Of a stretch of DNA of 40,737 bases, positions 29,401-36,498 are shown piece after piece (the first letter of the stretch is position 1; each line of letters begins with the position of its first letter). The stretch is from a virus. The notes under the pieces were generated by a model. That model did not search any database, was not told the origin of the DNA, and saw only the letters and a program-made list of their open reading frames with translations. The stretch covers positions 1 to 40,737 of the IMG/VR virus record IMGVR_UViG_3300035670_000519; one strand, 5' to 3'. Made by a program: the position numbers and the translations under genes.

Positions 29401-30974
29401 ACAACAAAATTATTATGTGAAATTGTAACTTCAGAACCATTCACAGTTACATTCCCACTATTAGCTGCTATAGTTTGAAATATAGTATCATCAGAACTAT
29501 TATAAATAATAATATTGCCGGTACCAGCAGTTACTGAAGCTGAAAAATTTATAACTAGATTAGTATTATTGGTAAATATATAAGAATTATCTAAAGGTGA
29601 AACTGAAGTTATAATGGAAGCAATATTTTCAGTTAAAGTATTTAATATAACTTGTGAATTATTAGTGCCATTACCTAATAAAGCTAAAACATCAGTATTA
29701 TTATAAACTAATTCTGAAGTAGGTACATTGGGTATTATTCTTACACCGGCATTTACCCTAAAATCATCTATGTAAGAATCTAATAATGGATAACTTGATA
29801 AATCACCTACGTCATAACCTATTCTAAATGGTTCAGATGAATGATAAACTTCAAAATTACCAGCACCAGCATTATAAGTTCTTGAATCATTTATCCATAT
29901 AGAATGATAATGGTCATTTTTTTCTACTGTTATAAAATACCAAGTGTCAGTGTTTAATGAACTAGCATCTTTAGTAAATTCTGAATAAACACCATCGCCA
30001 GTTGCATTATAGACTTTAAGCCTTAATAATTTTGTTCCGCTATTATTTTCATAATTTAAAACCATAGTATTATTTGTAGATCCATTAGCCCTATGTGAAA
30101 ATAATACCTGTTTATCAGTAACATTACCTGGACGCCACCAAAAACTTATAGTATAAAACCAAAAATTTTCATTTGTAACTGCTTTTAATACATATCTTGG
30201 TATATTTGGTATATAACATCCATTATTATTAAAATATAATGAACCGGTTCCAAATTTATATTGTGTAGTTGAATTTATAACACCATTACTAGTAACTAAT
30301 GGATAATCATTTACCGAATTTAAAAAGAAAGTAGAATTATTTGTACCTTCAAAATGAAATAAAAATTTGTCATAAGAATCTTTAGTATATTTTTCAGTTG
30401 GTAAAGTAAAACTAGCACCAGTATATCTAGCTATTCCTATAGAAAACCTTAATTCAGCTAAATAACCTTCATAATTATTAGAATCTGTGTTATTATAATG
30501 TCTAGCTATTCTAAGAAATGTAAATGGTCTAATAGTTTTTGTTCCTATAGTAGTATTATCATCAACCCTGATTCCATTTACATAAGTATATATGTGTGTT
30601 CCACTTCTTACAACAGCATAATGTGTCCAAGAATTAGTTACAGGTGCACCAGATTTATAACGCCATGAAACAGTGGTACCATCAGTACATCTAAAATAAT
30701 GATTAGTATAAATAGTACTTTCAGGATAATTTAATATAAAATTATAATTTGAAGAATCATAAAACCCAGTCATCGTTGATTCAGCATCAGCAACACCAGT
30801 TCTATATTCCCACCATTCTATAGTCCAATCATAATTATTAAGGTCCAATTCAGTAACCGGACCTATTTCTAAATAATCACCATTACCATCAAAATAAATT
30901 GATGAACTACCAAATTTATATTGTGCTGTGCTTATTTTAGTATTCCCATAAGGATAAGCATAAACATTAGCCAA
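26496..30974 (-). CDS. Giant fibre/decoration protein with LamG domains and K/N/I repeat region
   Basis: A 1492-residue protein, the largest in the window. The start is TTG 30974 after GGTGGTGGAATAA; no in-frame ATG is near. Residues about 5-200 and about 203-430 are two LamG/concanavalin-like domains (STAQYKFGSSSIYFDGNGDYL ... WTIEWWEYR ... YVNGIRVDD; and STTQYKFGTGSLYFNNNG). About 458-546 is a SbsA-type Ig-like domain (ITSVSPLDNSYIFTNNTNLV). A WGTGLKWGDGTKWG motif follows at about 578-593. About 640-1000 is beta-rich, possibly a propeller. About 1009-1455 holds some 23 imperfect 17-21-residue repeats of F-x-K-x-I-x-x-N-I-K-L-x-x-x-K-T-I-x-L. The end is basic with three SRT motifs. It is probably a virion surface protein; LamG domains bind glycans. 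Confidence 0.75.
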   Translation of the reverse strand: MANVYAYPYGNTKISTAQYKFGSSSIYFDGNGDYLEIGPVTELDLNNYDWTIEWWEYRTGVADAESTMTGFYDSSNYNFILNYPESTIYTNHYFRCTDGTTVSWRYKSGAPVTNSWTHYAVVRSGTHIYTYVNGIRVDDNTTIGTKTIRPFTFLRIARHYNNTDSNNYEGYLAELRFSIGIARYTGASFTLPTEKYTKDSYDKFLFHFEGTNNSTFFLNSVNDYPLVTSNGVINSTTQYKFGTGSLYFNNNGCYIPNIPRYVLKAVTNENFWFYTISFWWRPGNVTDKQVLFSHRANGSTNNTMVLNYENNSGTKLLRLKVYNATGDGVYSEFTKDASSLNTDTWYFITVEKNDHYHSIWINDSRTYNAGAGNFEVYHSSEPFRIGYDVGDLSSYPLLDSYIDDFRVNAGVRIIPNVPTSELVYNNTDVLALLGNGTNNSQVILNTLTENIASIITSVSPLDNSYIFTNNTNLVINFSASVTAGTGNIIIYNSSDDTIFQTIAANSGNVTVNGSEVTISHNNFVVGNDYYIKIDATAFINFPGISDKTTWNFGIRTAYSKNIVNSFKTLGQAIKGKVAVKWGTGLKWGDGTKWGQTVSFQEYFKNLTANLKLSANKNIGRFKNLVNNLSISDLITKISGGTIIKTLTTSLNFTPGYKKLSSTINTTDEDYRATVVFANNKILEVYDKGYSGSPTYTRVLYGKIGTYNGNDITWGNEQTLFSTNNISNLNRLNLTKLSDNKVVIGYNYQAVSSARILTISNDIISWGGSQTFKTGSSYGISEQIRISDSRFLVVDDYYQPQIFLCDVSGTTITKTTNTTGLDSSVVSLTKLDTDKYLVICPFGKLYGRILTIDGNTLNITNRQELSAENVKSITIDGVSLTGISSIDTTTNNAIVCYNQSGTYNLKTILVNNNSGTLSVTSTTTVDSTSVNKWYTSLNKIDSNNLRLIYSTYEDKKIKECILNNNNSIQSNRNLFEEINTVTINNSVELNPDYYISYEVNDTTTYSKIVNTAKSINLIKNTSKFISKMFSINNLVNYTKILSKLITNTIKITNSKINSINKKVNNLVNLNNIKIVNISKKIISNFKIFNLFSFSMNILKTLINDIKLNNYSTYTKNLNKFISNNIKILNLKTINLTKNILTNIKLLNNISFFNVFTKLISNSLNLSSNILRLVDKKITDNIKLLNLKTINLIKTINVNLKLFNNLTKATNKYLNIQIINSNNLIKSINKSIINTINLEGFKIVNILKNISTDLQIHNELQALKTLHKLFVLYLKQDNFIQKITGKTINLDIKVLNNYIKNIYKNTIINLNFAHFKTSEIFKKIQNNINLSYVLFKFINRIKNLTNNLSLSNSKTINLFKYVNTNIKLIKIKTIYIDKIIFNNIKLIKIKTIYMNKFINNNLNINNLLNYTNIFRKLIVNNLSVFNQKSVLISKNIISRFKIFNNYIARLINKSGRIRNEIMSRIKSKGPESRTEKSDINSRTNRKDNDSRTNY
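26600..27945 (-). repeat. K/N/I-rich protein repeat region
   Basis: This is the DNA encoding about 23 imperfect 17-21-residue repeats at residues about 1009-1455 of the giant protein. Adjacent units such as NIKLIKIKTIYIDK and NIKLIKIKTIYMNK are nearly identical also in DNA, whereas others retain only the pattern. Confidence 0.75.
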
Positions 30975-30987
30975 TTATTCCACCACC

Positions 30988-31257
30988 TTATATTATATCT
31001 ATAGCATCTTGAAATTCAGGTAATATCTTTAATCCAGTATAAATTTGTGACCAGATATTTCCGGCAACATCTAATCTATTAAAAGAATTAGAATAATATT
31101 TAAAAGGTGATTTTTCACCAACATCACTTTGTGATTTATAAAAACCTAATAAAACATAAAAACTATCTTTATTTGTGTCTATTCTTTCTATTCTTATATA
31201 AGGATTAATTACATCATAACCTTGTTCATCTTGTGTTAATGAAATTTGCATTCCCAT
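30988..31257 (-). CDS. Small fibre-associated protein (paralogue of 16637 gene)
   Basis: An 89-residue protein with N-terminal strands (ISLTQDEQGYDVINPYIRIERID) and the ending NIWSQIYTGLKILPEFQDAIDII. It parallels the 93-residue protein at 16637. Located between two fibre genes, it probably belongs to the fibre assembly. Confidence 0.65.
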   Translation of the reverse strand: MGMQISLTQDEQGYDVINPYIRIERIDTNKDSFYVLLGFYKSQSDVGEKSPFKYYSNSFNRLDVAGNIWSQIYTGLKILPEFQDAIDII

Positions 31258-31274
31258 ATTTAAATCCCCCTTAA

Positions 31275-32720
31275 TTAAAATCTTACTTCACTAGTGATTG
31301 CATGTATATTCCATCTTATAGTCTTACCAGCAGCACCAGTTACTGTTACTTTTAAAGCTTCATTAGTATCATCTGCAGTTACAGTTACATCCCAGGCAGC
31401 GCCAGCAACGTCAAATGATGTTTGTGTTTTAGATACTGAACCTATTAATGAAGTATTATTTGAAGCATCCCTTTTTATTCCACCCATAATATTCCAAGTT
31501 GATCCTACATTATCAGTAACATTATAAGCAATAACAGTAAATTTAAACATAAAAGCTGAAGAAGCTAAAACCGTTGCCCTTTGATTACTAGTTCCACCTA
31601 AAAATATTTCTGTTTCCGTAACATCTGTTGTTACACCATGCCAATTTAAATTACCATTACCATATTTATTAGTTGAAGCACCATCAGAACATTTCCATTC
31701 TTCATTCCATCTTTCACATTTACTATAAAAACCTTTAGCAATTGCATAATTTTTACTATTAGTATTTGTTCTAGCACCTAATCCAACACCATATCCAGTA
31801 GCTAAAGAATAATGTCCTAAAGCAACACCTGTTGAAGTACCATTTGCATTTGAACCTATACTAACACCAGGATCACCAGAACCAGAATCAGCGCCAGAAT
31901 AAGCACCCAAAGAAACACCACCACCAACAGTAGCATAACTACTAGTATTATTAGCATTTCCACCTTTAGCATTATAACCTATAGCAGTTCCGCCATAATT
32001 ATTATAATTAGATTTACTAGTATAACCAATAGCAATACCATATGAATTTATAGTAGCTGAATAACCGATTCCTATTTGTCCATATGTTTGTCCTGAAGCT
32101 TGTGCATTTATACTTTCACCTATTGCGACAGTTCTATCATTAGCAGATGAATTTTTACCTATAGCAACACCAGTTCCACCAGGAACAACTGTTCCATCAC
32201 CTATAGCTACACCACTTCCAATAGCATAACTAGAATTACCTAAATTAACTGTTGTATTAAACCCAGTTGCTATCCAGGTAGTTCCATTCCATACCATACA
32301 AACAATTGAACTATTATACCTAACTGTTATTAAAGTTGTAGAACTATATTTAATTACTAAATTAAAGTCAGTAGCACCTGTATTTTTAAAATAAAATTTA
32401 AAACATGAAGCAGAACCAGTTGGTAAATTTATATCCCTACTTGCACCATTTGGATTTAAAAATTGCCACGTAGCATCTGTTGCAACTAAAGTTTTTGTAG
32501 TTGATAAAGTTTCTACATTAGTTGATTCAGATACAACATTTTGCCAAGTAGGAACACCGGAACTTATACCTAAGAATTTTCCATCATCACCTTCACGTAA
32601 TTTAGTTTCTATTGCAGTTACTTCATCATATAAAGTATTTATTTGTGAACCTAACATATCTGTTACTGTATCCACAACTGGTGTCCATGTTTTTAAACTA
32701 TTTGGAAAACTTGCTGCCAT
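31275..32720 (-). CDS. Fibre protein with YadA-like head repeats
   Basis: A 481-residue protein. The N-terminal part has a helical stretch (VTDMLGSQINTLYDEVTAIETKL), probably a trimeric coiled coil. Residues about 155-330 contain repeated AIG-x-(G/N)-(S/A)-x-A units (GVAIGDG, GVAIGKNSSAN, TVAIGES, GIAIGYTSKS, TAIGYNAKG, GVSLGAYSG, GVALGHYSLA, GVGLGARTN), as in YadA-type trimeric adhesin heads. The C-terminal ~110 residues are a beta domain (ATVLASSAFMFKFTVIAYN ... AGKTIRWNIHAI). It is likely a trimeric surface fibre. It follows a promoter-like element and lies downstream of the capsid genes. Confidence 0.8.
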   Translation of the reverse strand: MAASFPNSLKTWTPVVDTVTDMLGSQINTLYDEVTAIETKLREGDDGKFLGISSGVPTWQNVVSESTNVETLSTTKTLVATDATWQFLNPNGASRDINLPTGSASCFKFYFKNTGATDFNLVIKYSSTTLITVRYNSSIVCMVWNGTTWIATGFNTTVNLGNSSYAIGSGVAIGDGTVVPGGTGVAIGKNSSANDRTVAIGESINAQASGQTYGQIGIGYSATINSYGIAIGYTSKSNYNNYGGTAIGYNAKGGNANNTSSYATVGGGVSLGAYSGADSGSGDPGVSIGSNANGTSTGVALGHYSLATGYGVGLGARTNTNSKNYAIAKGFYSKCERWNEEWKCSDGASTNKYGNGNLNWHGVTTDVTETEIFLGGTSNQRATVLASSAFMFKFTVIAYNVTDNVGSTWNIMGGIKRDASNNTSLIGSVSKTQTSFDVAGAAWDVTVTADDTNEALKVTVTGAAGKTIRWNIHAITSEVRF

Positions 32721-32739
32721 TTTATCACCCCTTTTAATA

Positions 32740-32754
32740 TATATAATATTACTA
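32740..32754 (-). promoter_or_regulatory. Late promoter-like element
   Basis: Read leftward TAGTAATATTATATA, about 20 bases before the YadA-like fibre gene. It follows the terminator of the capsid operon, so it likely restarts transcription. Confidence 0.62.
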
Positions 32755-32770
32755 ATTTTTAAGCAATAAA

Positions 32771-32797
32771 AAAGCTTAGGAAATGTTCCTAAGCTTT
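32771..32797 (-). terminator. Terminator after the capsid operon
   Basis: A perfect 12-bp stem AAAGCTTAGGAA/TTCCTAAGCTTT with a 3-nt loop is followed leftward by TTTTATT. It separates the head genes from the fibre cassette. Confidence 0.88.
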
Positions 32798-32811
32798 TAT
32801 TAAATTATTTA

Positions 32812-33192
32812 TTATACAGATTGATCAACTACAGATTTTATCGTGAAGGAAACTGAATCCCCTACATTAACGTTTATAGCATCAAAAGTAGCACGCATAA
32901 TAGCTGTACCATTACTAGCAGCATCAAATATAGCAACTTCAGTTATAGCTTTACTAGAACCAGTACAAGTTATAGTTCCAACTACTTGGTAAGTATCATT
33001 TGTAGTGTTAGTTGTTACTAATGATTGTGTGCCAGCTGTTCTATCTTCAGCACCTGGTGTTTCTAAACCAGTATCGGCTTCAGTTGCCGCTGTAGTTCCT
33101 GTACCCCATGCTATATATTTCATTGAAGAACTATTTAACAATCCAGCAACGTAAGCTAATCCAGCATTTAAAGTCTTAATTACGTCAGGCAT
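32812..33192 (-). CDS. Capsid-associated structural protein (decoration candidate)
   Basis: A 126-residue Thr/Ala-rich beta protein starting MPDVIKTLNAGLAYVAGLLN and containing YIAWGTGTTAATEADTGLETP, followed by KAITEVAIFDAASNGTAIMRATF. Proteins with this AWGTGTT...T-x-L-E...EVAIFDA pattern occur as phage structural proteins. Placement two genes after the major capsid protein suggests capsid decoration or fibre base. Composition is richer in GC than the early genes. Confidence 0.6.
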   Translation of the reverse strand: MPDVIKTLNAGLAYVAGLLNSSSMKYIAWGTGTTAATEADTGLETPGAEDRTAGTQSLVTTNTTNDTYQVVGTITCTGSSKAITEVAIFDAASNGTAIMRATFDAINVNVGDSVSFTIKSVVDQSV

Positions 33193-33216
33193 CTAAATTA
33201 CCCCCTTATTTTAAAA

Positions 33217-33492
33217 TTAAGTTCCGTGTTCAGTAGCTATATGTACAGACATTGCAGTACTTACAGCTGATTCTATAGCTAAATCCCTTAAAGATACTTC
33301 AGTAGAAATAGCCAAATCCCTATTAACAACTTCAGTACTTATAGCTGAATTTATAGCAACATTTCTGTTAGATACTTCAGTAGATATTGCACCACTTAGT
33401 TCTGAAGCTACTACTATTCCAGAAGATATATCACCATCTATTAGATTTTCTATATTTTCACGAACGTTAGGATCAAATATATTCATTTCCAT
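33217..33492 (-). CDS. Small repetitive coiled-coil virion protein
   Basis: A 91-residue protein. Residues about 25-80 repeat AISTEVSNRNVAINS / AISTEVVNRDLAI / STEVSLRDLAIES / AVSTAM with hydrophobics at heptad spacing, as in trimeric coiled-coil stalks. Directly after the major capsid gene, it could form a head-attached stalk or link the decoration protein. Confidence 0.6.
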   Translation of the reverse strand: MEMNIFDPNVRENIENLIDGDISSGIVVASELSGAISTEVSNRNVAINSAISTEVVNRDLAISTEVSLRDLAIESAVSTAMSVHIATEHGT

Positions 33493-33519
33493 TAACTTTT
33501 CCCCCTTATTAAAAATTAA

Positions 33520-33539
33520 GGGTAGGATATATCCTACCC
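33520..33539 (-). terminator. Terminator-like hairpin after major capsid gene
   Basis: The stem GGGTAGGAT/ATCCTACCC with a 2-nt loop is followed leftward by TTAATTTTTAAT. It would limit read-through and favour capsid protein production. Confidence 0.7.
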
Positions 33540-33554
33540 CCTATTTTACTTAAC

Positions 33555-34484
33555 TTAAGAATTCTTTAATCCGGATATTGAACCGTGGAATGATTCGTGT
33601 ACGTAGTCTATTCCCATGATACCGAAGATTTGACCCTTCATTGAAGCACCAACTTGTGCAAGGTCTTCTGCAAATAGTAAACCTTTGTTAGGTACTGGGC
33701 AGAATACAGGGAACAAGTAGTTAATATCAACAAATAATACTGCAGTTGTAGGCATATTAGGCACATACATGATTTGTAGTGGTGCGAAGTCAGTTTCAAT
33801 AACTTGGATGTTTAATCCACCTTGATTTACTGACATTGGTTGGTAACCATATAAAGCTGTAATAGCTTGTTTTTGGAAACTGTTAACACACATTACGATG
33901 TTTTCAAGCGGTGCACCATTATCAGCCATAGATTTAACAACTGAATTAATCATTGCTTTTGATATAGCAGCATTTGCAGCAGCTAAAGTATTAGTAGTAA
34001 CAGCAGTTAAAACACCTTTCATTTTAGCAGCAACGTCATGTGCAGAACCTAATTGGTATACACCGTTGATTAAACTGTATTCATAATCTACTGCGATTTG
34101 TTTCAAAGCCATCATTTTTTGAAATGCTTTTTCATCTTTAACTGGGTTAACACCTTCTTGATTTAAACCAGAAAGTTCACCAAAAGTTGCTTGTTTAGCG
34201 TAAGATACTTCAAAATCTTTCTTAAAAATTTGGCAAGTATTAAATACTTGTGATTTTGAATAAGTTACTGCAGTACCAGCAGCTACAGAAGCATCTTCAG
34301 TAATAGCTGGTTGTGAAGCTGGTGCCAAAGATACTGGTTGTGACATTGGGTGTGTAAAGCTATTAGTAATTCTTGCGTTATTACCATTTATTCCACCAAT
34401 TGCGTTAAGTAATGGTGTTTTGTTTTGTCCTACGATATATAATTCGCCAATGTAATTATTATCATCCCTACCTGTGTAAGCCAT
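33555..34484 (-). CDS. Major capsid protein (HK97 fold, DUF5309/SU10-like)
   Basis: A 309-residue protein starting MAYTGRDDNNYIGELYIVGQ and then NKTPLLNAIGG, the pattern of SU10/DUF5309-type capsid proteins (short N-terminus, then D-K-T-P-(F/L)-L). Later parts (VNQGGLNIQVIETDFAPLQI, then PVPNKGLLFAEDLAQVGASMKG) fit the HK97 A-domain and spine. It has no long N-terminal delta domain, and a separate scaffold gene lies upstream. Codons are clearly less AT-rich than in neighbours, consistent with very high expression. Confidence 0.9.
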   Translation of the reverse strand: MAYTGRDDNNYIGELYIVGQNKTPLLNAIGGINGNNARITNSFTHPMSQPVSLAPASQPAITEDASVAAGTAVTYSKSQVFNTCQIFKKDFEVSYAKQATFGELSGLNQEGVNPVKDEKAFQKMMALKQIAVDYEYSLINGVYQLGSAHDVAAKMKGVLTAVTTNTLAAANAAISKAMINSVVKSMADNGAPLENIVMCVNSFQKQAITALYGYQPMSVNQGGLNIQVIETDFAPLQIMYVPNMPTTAVLFVDINYLFPVFCPVPNKGLLFAEDLAQVGASMKGQIFGIMGIDYVHESFHGSISGLKNS

Positions 34485-34511
34485 AATATTTACCCCCTAT
34501 AAAATTTAAAT

Positions 34512-35102
34512 TTAGTCTTTTTCCCTTGCTAAAAAGATATTTTTGATATCTTGGTTAGTTTTAATTTTGTTATTTTTTACTTTATCCATAGCTTCTTGAT
34601 GTTCTGTTCTTGATGAATTAACTTGACTTGGATTTAAGTTTTGTCCTGTTGCTTCTGGTTTCTTTAATATTTCTGGAAATTCAGTTTCTAGTTCTTTAAT
34701 ATGTTCTTCTAAACCCTTAATTTCTAAATTTTCAAAACTTATTTTACTTTTATCAAGTACAGCATTTAGTAACTTAGTATTATATTTTTCACTTAATAAC
34801 TTAAGTTCAGTGTCTAATAATTTTTGTTCTACAGCTTTTTGCTGTGCTTCTAAAATATTAAGTTTATCCAATTTTTCTTTAACTGTTCCCAAAGAATCAA
34901 AGTCTACGCCTAAAGTTTCCTTCAATACTTTTTCATTTTCATCTAATTTTAGTCTTCTGTTTATTGATTCATCTTTCAGTCTTTTAACATAGTCTTCATC
35001 ATAAACTTTAACTTCTTTAGTAGTTGTGGTGGATTTTATTGGTTCGTTATTACTGGGTTGTGTACTAGTTGAATTTACATTTTCTTGATTAAGTTCTTCC
35101 AT
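34512..35102 (-). CDS. Capsid scaffolding protein
   Basis: A 196-residue helical, charged protein directly upstream of the capsid gene. I choose ATG 35102, nine bases after AGGGGG; GTG and ATG codons at 35132 and 35129 lie before that site. It has an Asn/Ser/Thr/Pro-rich start, a central coiled coil (LKDESINRRLKLDENEKVLK ... KLDKLNILEAQQKAVEQKLL), and a basic C-terminal helix (KVKNNKIKTNQDIKNIFLAR) that would bind the capsid protein. No protease motif. Confidence 0.8.
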   Translation of the reverse strand: MEELNQENVNSTSTQPSNNEPIKSTTTTKEVKVYDEDYVKRLKDESINRRLKLDENEKVLKETLGVDFDSLGTVKEKLDKLNILEAQQKAVEQKLLDTELKLLSEKYNTKLLNAVLDKSKISFENLEIKGLEEHIKELETEFPEILKKPEATGQNLNPSQVNSSRTEHQEAMDKVKNNKIKTNQDIKNIFLAREKD

Positions 35103-35139
35103 CCCGGAAAACCCCCTATTTTTAGACATCACGTCTTTT

Positions 35140-35154
35140 TATATAATATTACCA
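35140..35154 (-). promoter_or_regulatory. Late promoter-like element
   Basis: Read leftward TGGTAATATTATATA, upstream of the scaffold gene. The fifth base position is G rather than the A of most copies, shared with the 36484 copy. Confidence 0.6.
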
Positions 35155-35159
35155 AAAAA

Positions 35160-36452
35160 TTAGATTTCTATTTCCTTTGTATTATCACTATTTTTATTTT
35201 CATTTAATATTTCTTGATAAATGATATTAGCTTCATCAAAAGTACAATTTTCTAAAATCATTATAGCACGAACTTTAGATATAGTTCCAGTTTCTAATCT
35301 GGATTTCATTCTTTCCATTGTTTCTTTTTCTGTGTCTGTAAATAAATCTTCCCATTCTACTTCAAATTCTTCACCAGTAATAGTTTCTAATATTTTTTTA
35401 AGTTGTACTTTATAAATAGTTCTAAAATTATTTATTTTAGTAATAGCTATTTTATTAAATTCACGTAAAGTATCACTACTAATATTAGCAACAGTTATAG
35501 CATCACTACCCATAATACTGGCGCCTAAAGTTTTAGCATAATATTGTTTAAAATAAAATTCTAACATTTTTTCACTATTTTCTAATTTACCATCCCAAGT
35601 AATAAATTCAGGTTGTGGATCAGTATTATTTTTACGCAATAATATATTAGTCATTTTAAAAAACCAACTACCATCACGTCTAGGTGTAGCGGCAGATTCA
35701 GGTACGGACAATATAGGACAAGCATGTTTATCTAATATAAAACTTGTTTGACTTAATCTAACAAATATTTCAATCATAGAATCGTTTAAATCTTCATATT
35801 CACTTCTACCATAAATATCATTAGTATTAGAAATAGAATAAACATCCCAATCTTTTATATCCACTTGTTTAGTAAGTTCTTCTATTTCAGCACCAATATA
35901 ATCATATTTAAGTAATTTAGTTTTATAAACTATTTCATTTTTACTGTGTATTTCTATTTTTAATACATCTTTACCTTTATAAACAGATGGATAAGCTATT
36001 ACATGATATTTAATGTTTTTAATATTATCTATTTCTACCACTGGAAACCATAATTGTGGTTTAATAATATTTAAATCCCAATTACCATCAACATTAATAA
36101 ATTTATTAATAACAGTACAACCGTATCTAATAATATCACGTTGACTTTCTTTCCATTTTTCTATTAATATATCCCAATTGTTACTATCAATAGAATTAAA
36201 TTCTACATTATTCCAAGTAAGATTAACTGCTTTTTCAGTATAATCCCTAGCTAAAGGTAAAGTAATTATTTTTACTTTATTTTTAGGATCCATATAATCT
36301 TTAATTCTTTTAAAATTTTCTTTATAATCATCTACTTTTTCCCATTCACAGTTATAAATATTAGTATTTTCTTCGTATTCTTCAAGTCTTTCATTTTCAC
36401 TTCTTGGTGGCCATATTTCACCAGTATTTAAAAAATCTAAATTAAATAACAT
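35160..36452 (-). CDS. Portal protein
   Basis: A 430-residue protein with siphophage portal features: an N-terminal region with KVKIITLPLARDYTEKAVNLTW, the DIIRYGCTVINKF helix, DWDVYSISNTNDIYGRSEYEDL (the wing-to-stem segment), and the long helix SQTSFILDKHA. C-terminal helices follow (FRTIYKVQLKKILETI). It forms the dodecameric DNA gate between head and tail. Gene order TerL-portal-scaffold-capsid supports it. Confidence 0.88.
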   Translation of the reverse strand: MLFNLDFLNTGEIWPPRSENERLEEYEENTNIYNCEWEKVDDYKENFKRIKDYMDPKNKVKIITLPLARDYTEKAVNLTWNNVEFNSIDSNNWDILIEKWKESQRDIIRYGCTVINKFINVDGNWDLNIIKPQLWFPVVEIDNIKNIKYHVIAYPSVYKGKDVLKIEIHSKNEIVYKTKLLKYDYIGAEIEELTKQVDIKDWDVYSISNTNDIYGRSEYEDLNDSMIEIFVRLSQTSFILDKHACPILSVPESAATPRRDGSWFFKMTNILLRKNNTDPQPEFITWDGKLENSEKMLEFYFKQYYAKTLGASIMGSDAITVANISSDTLREFNKIAITKINNFRTIYKVQLKKILETITGEEFEVEWEDLFTDTEKETMERMKSRLETGTISKVRAIMILENCTFDEANIIYQEILNENKNSDNTKEIEI

Positions 36453-36483
36453 ATTATACCCCCTATTTTTTATTAAACCTTTT

Positions 36484-36498
36484 CATATAATATTACCA
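36484..36498 (-). promoter_or_regulatory. Late promoter-like element (variant)
   Basis: Read leftward TGGTAATATTATATG, overlapping the end of the terL gene and 32 bases before the portal start codon. Confidence 0.55.
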
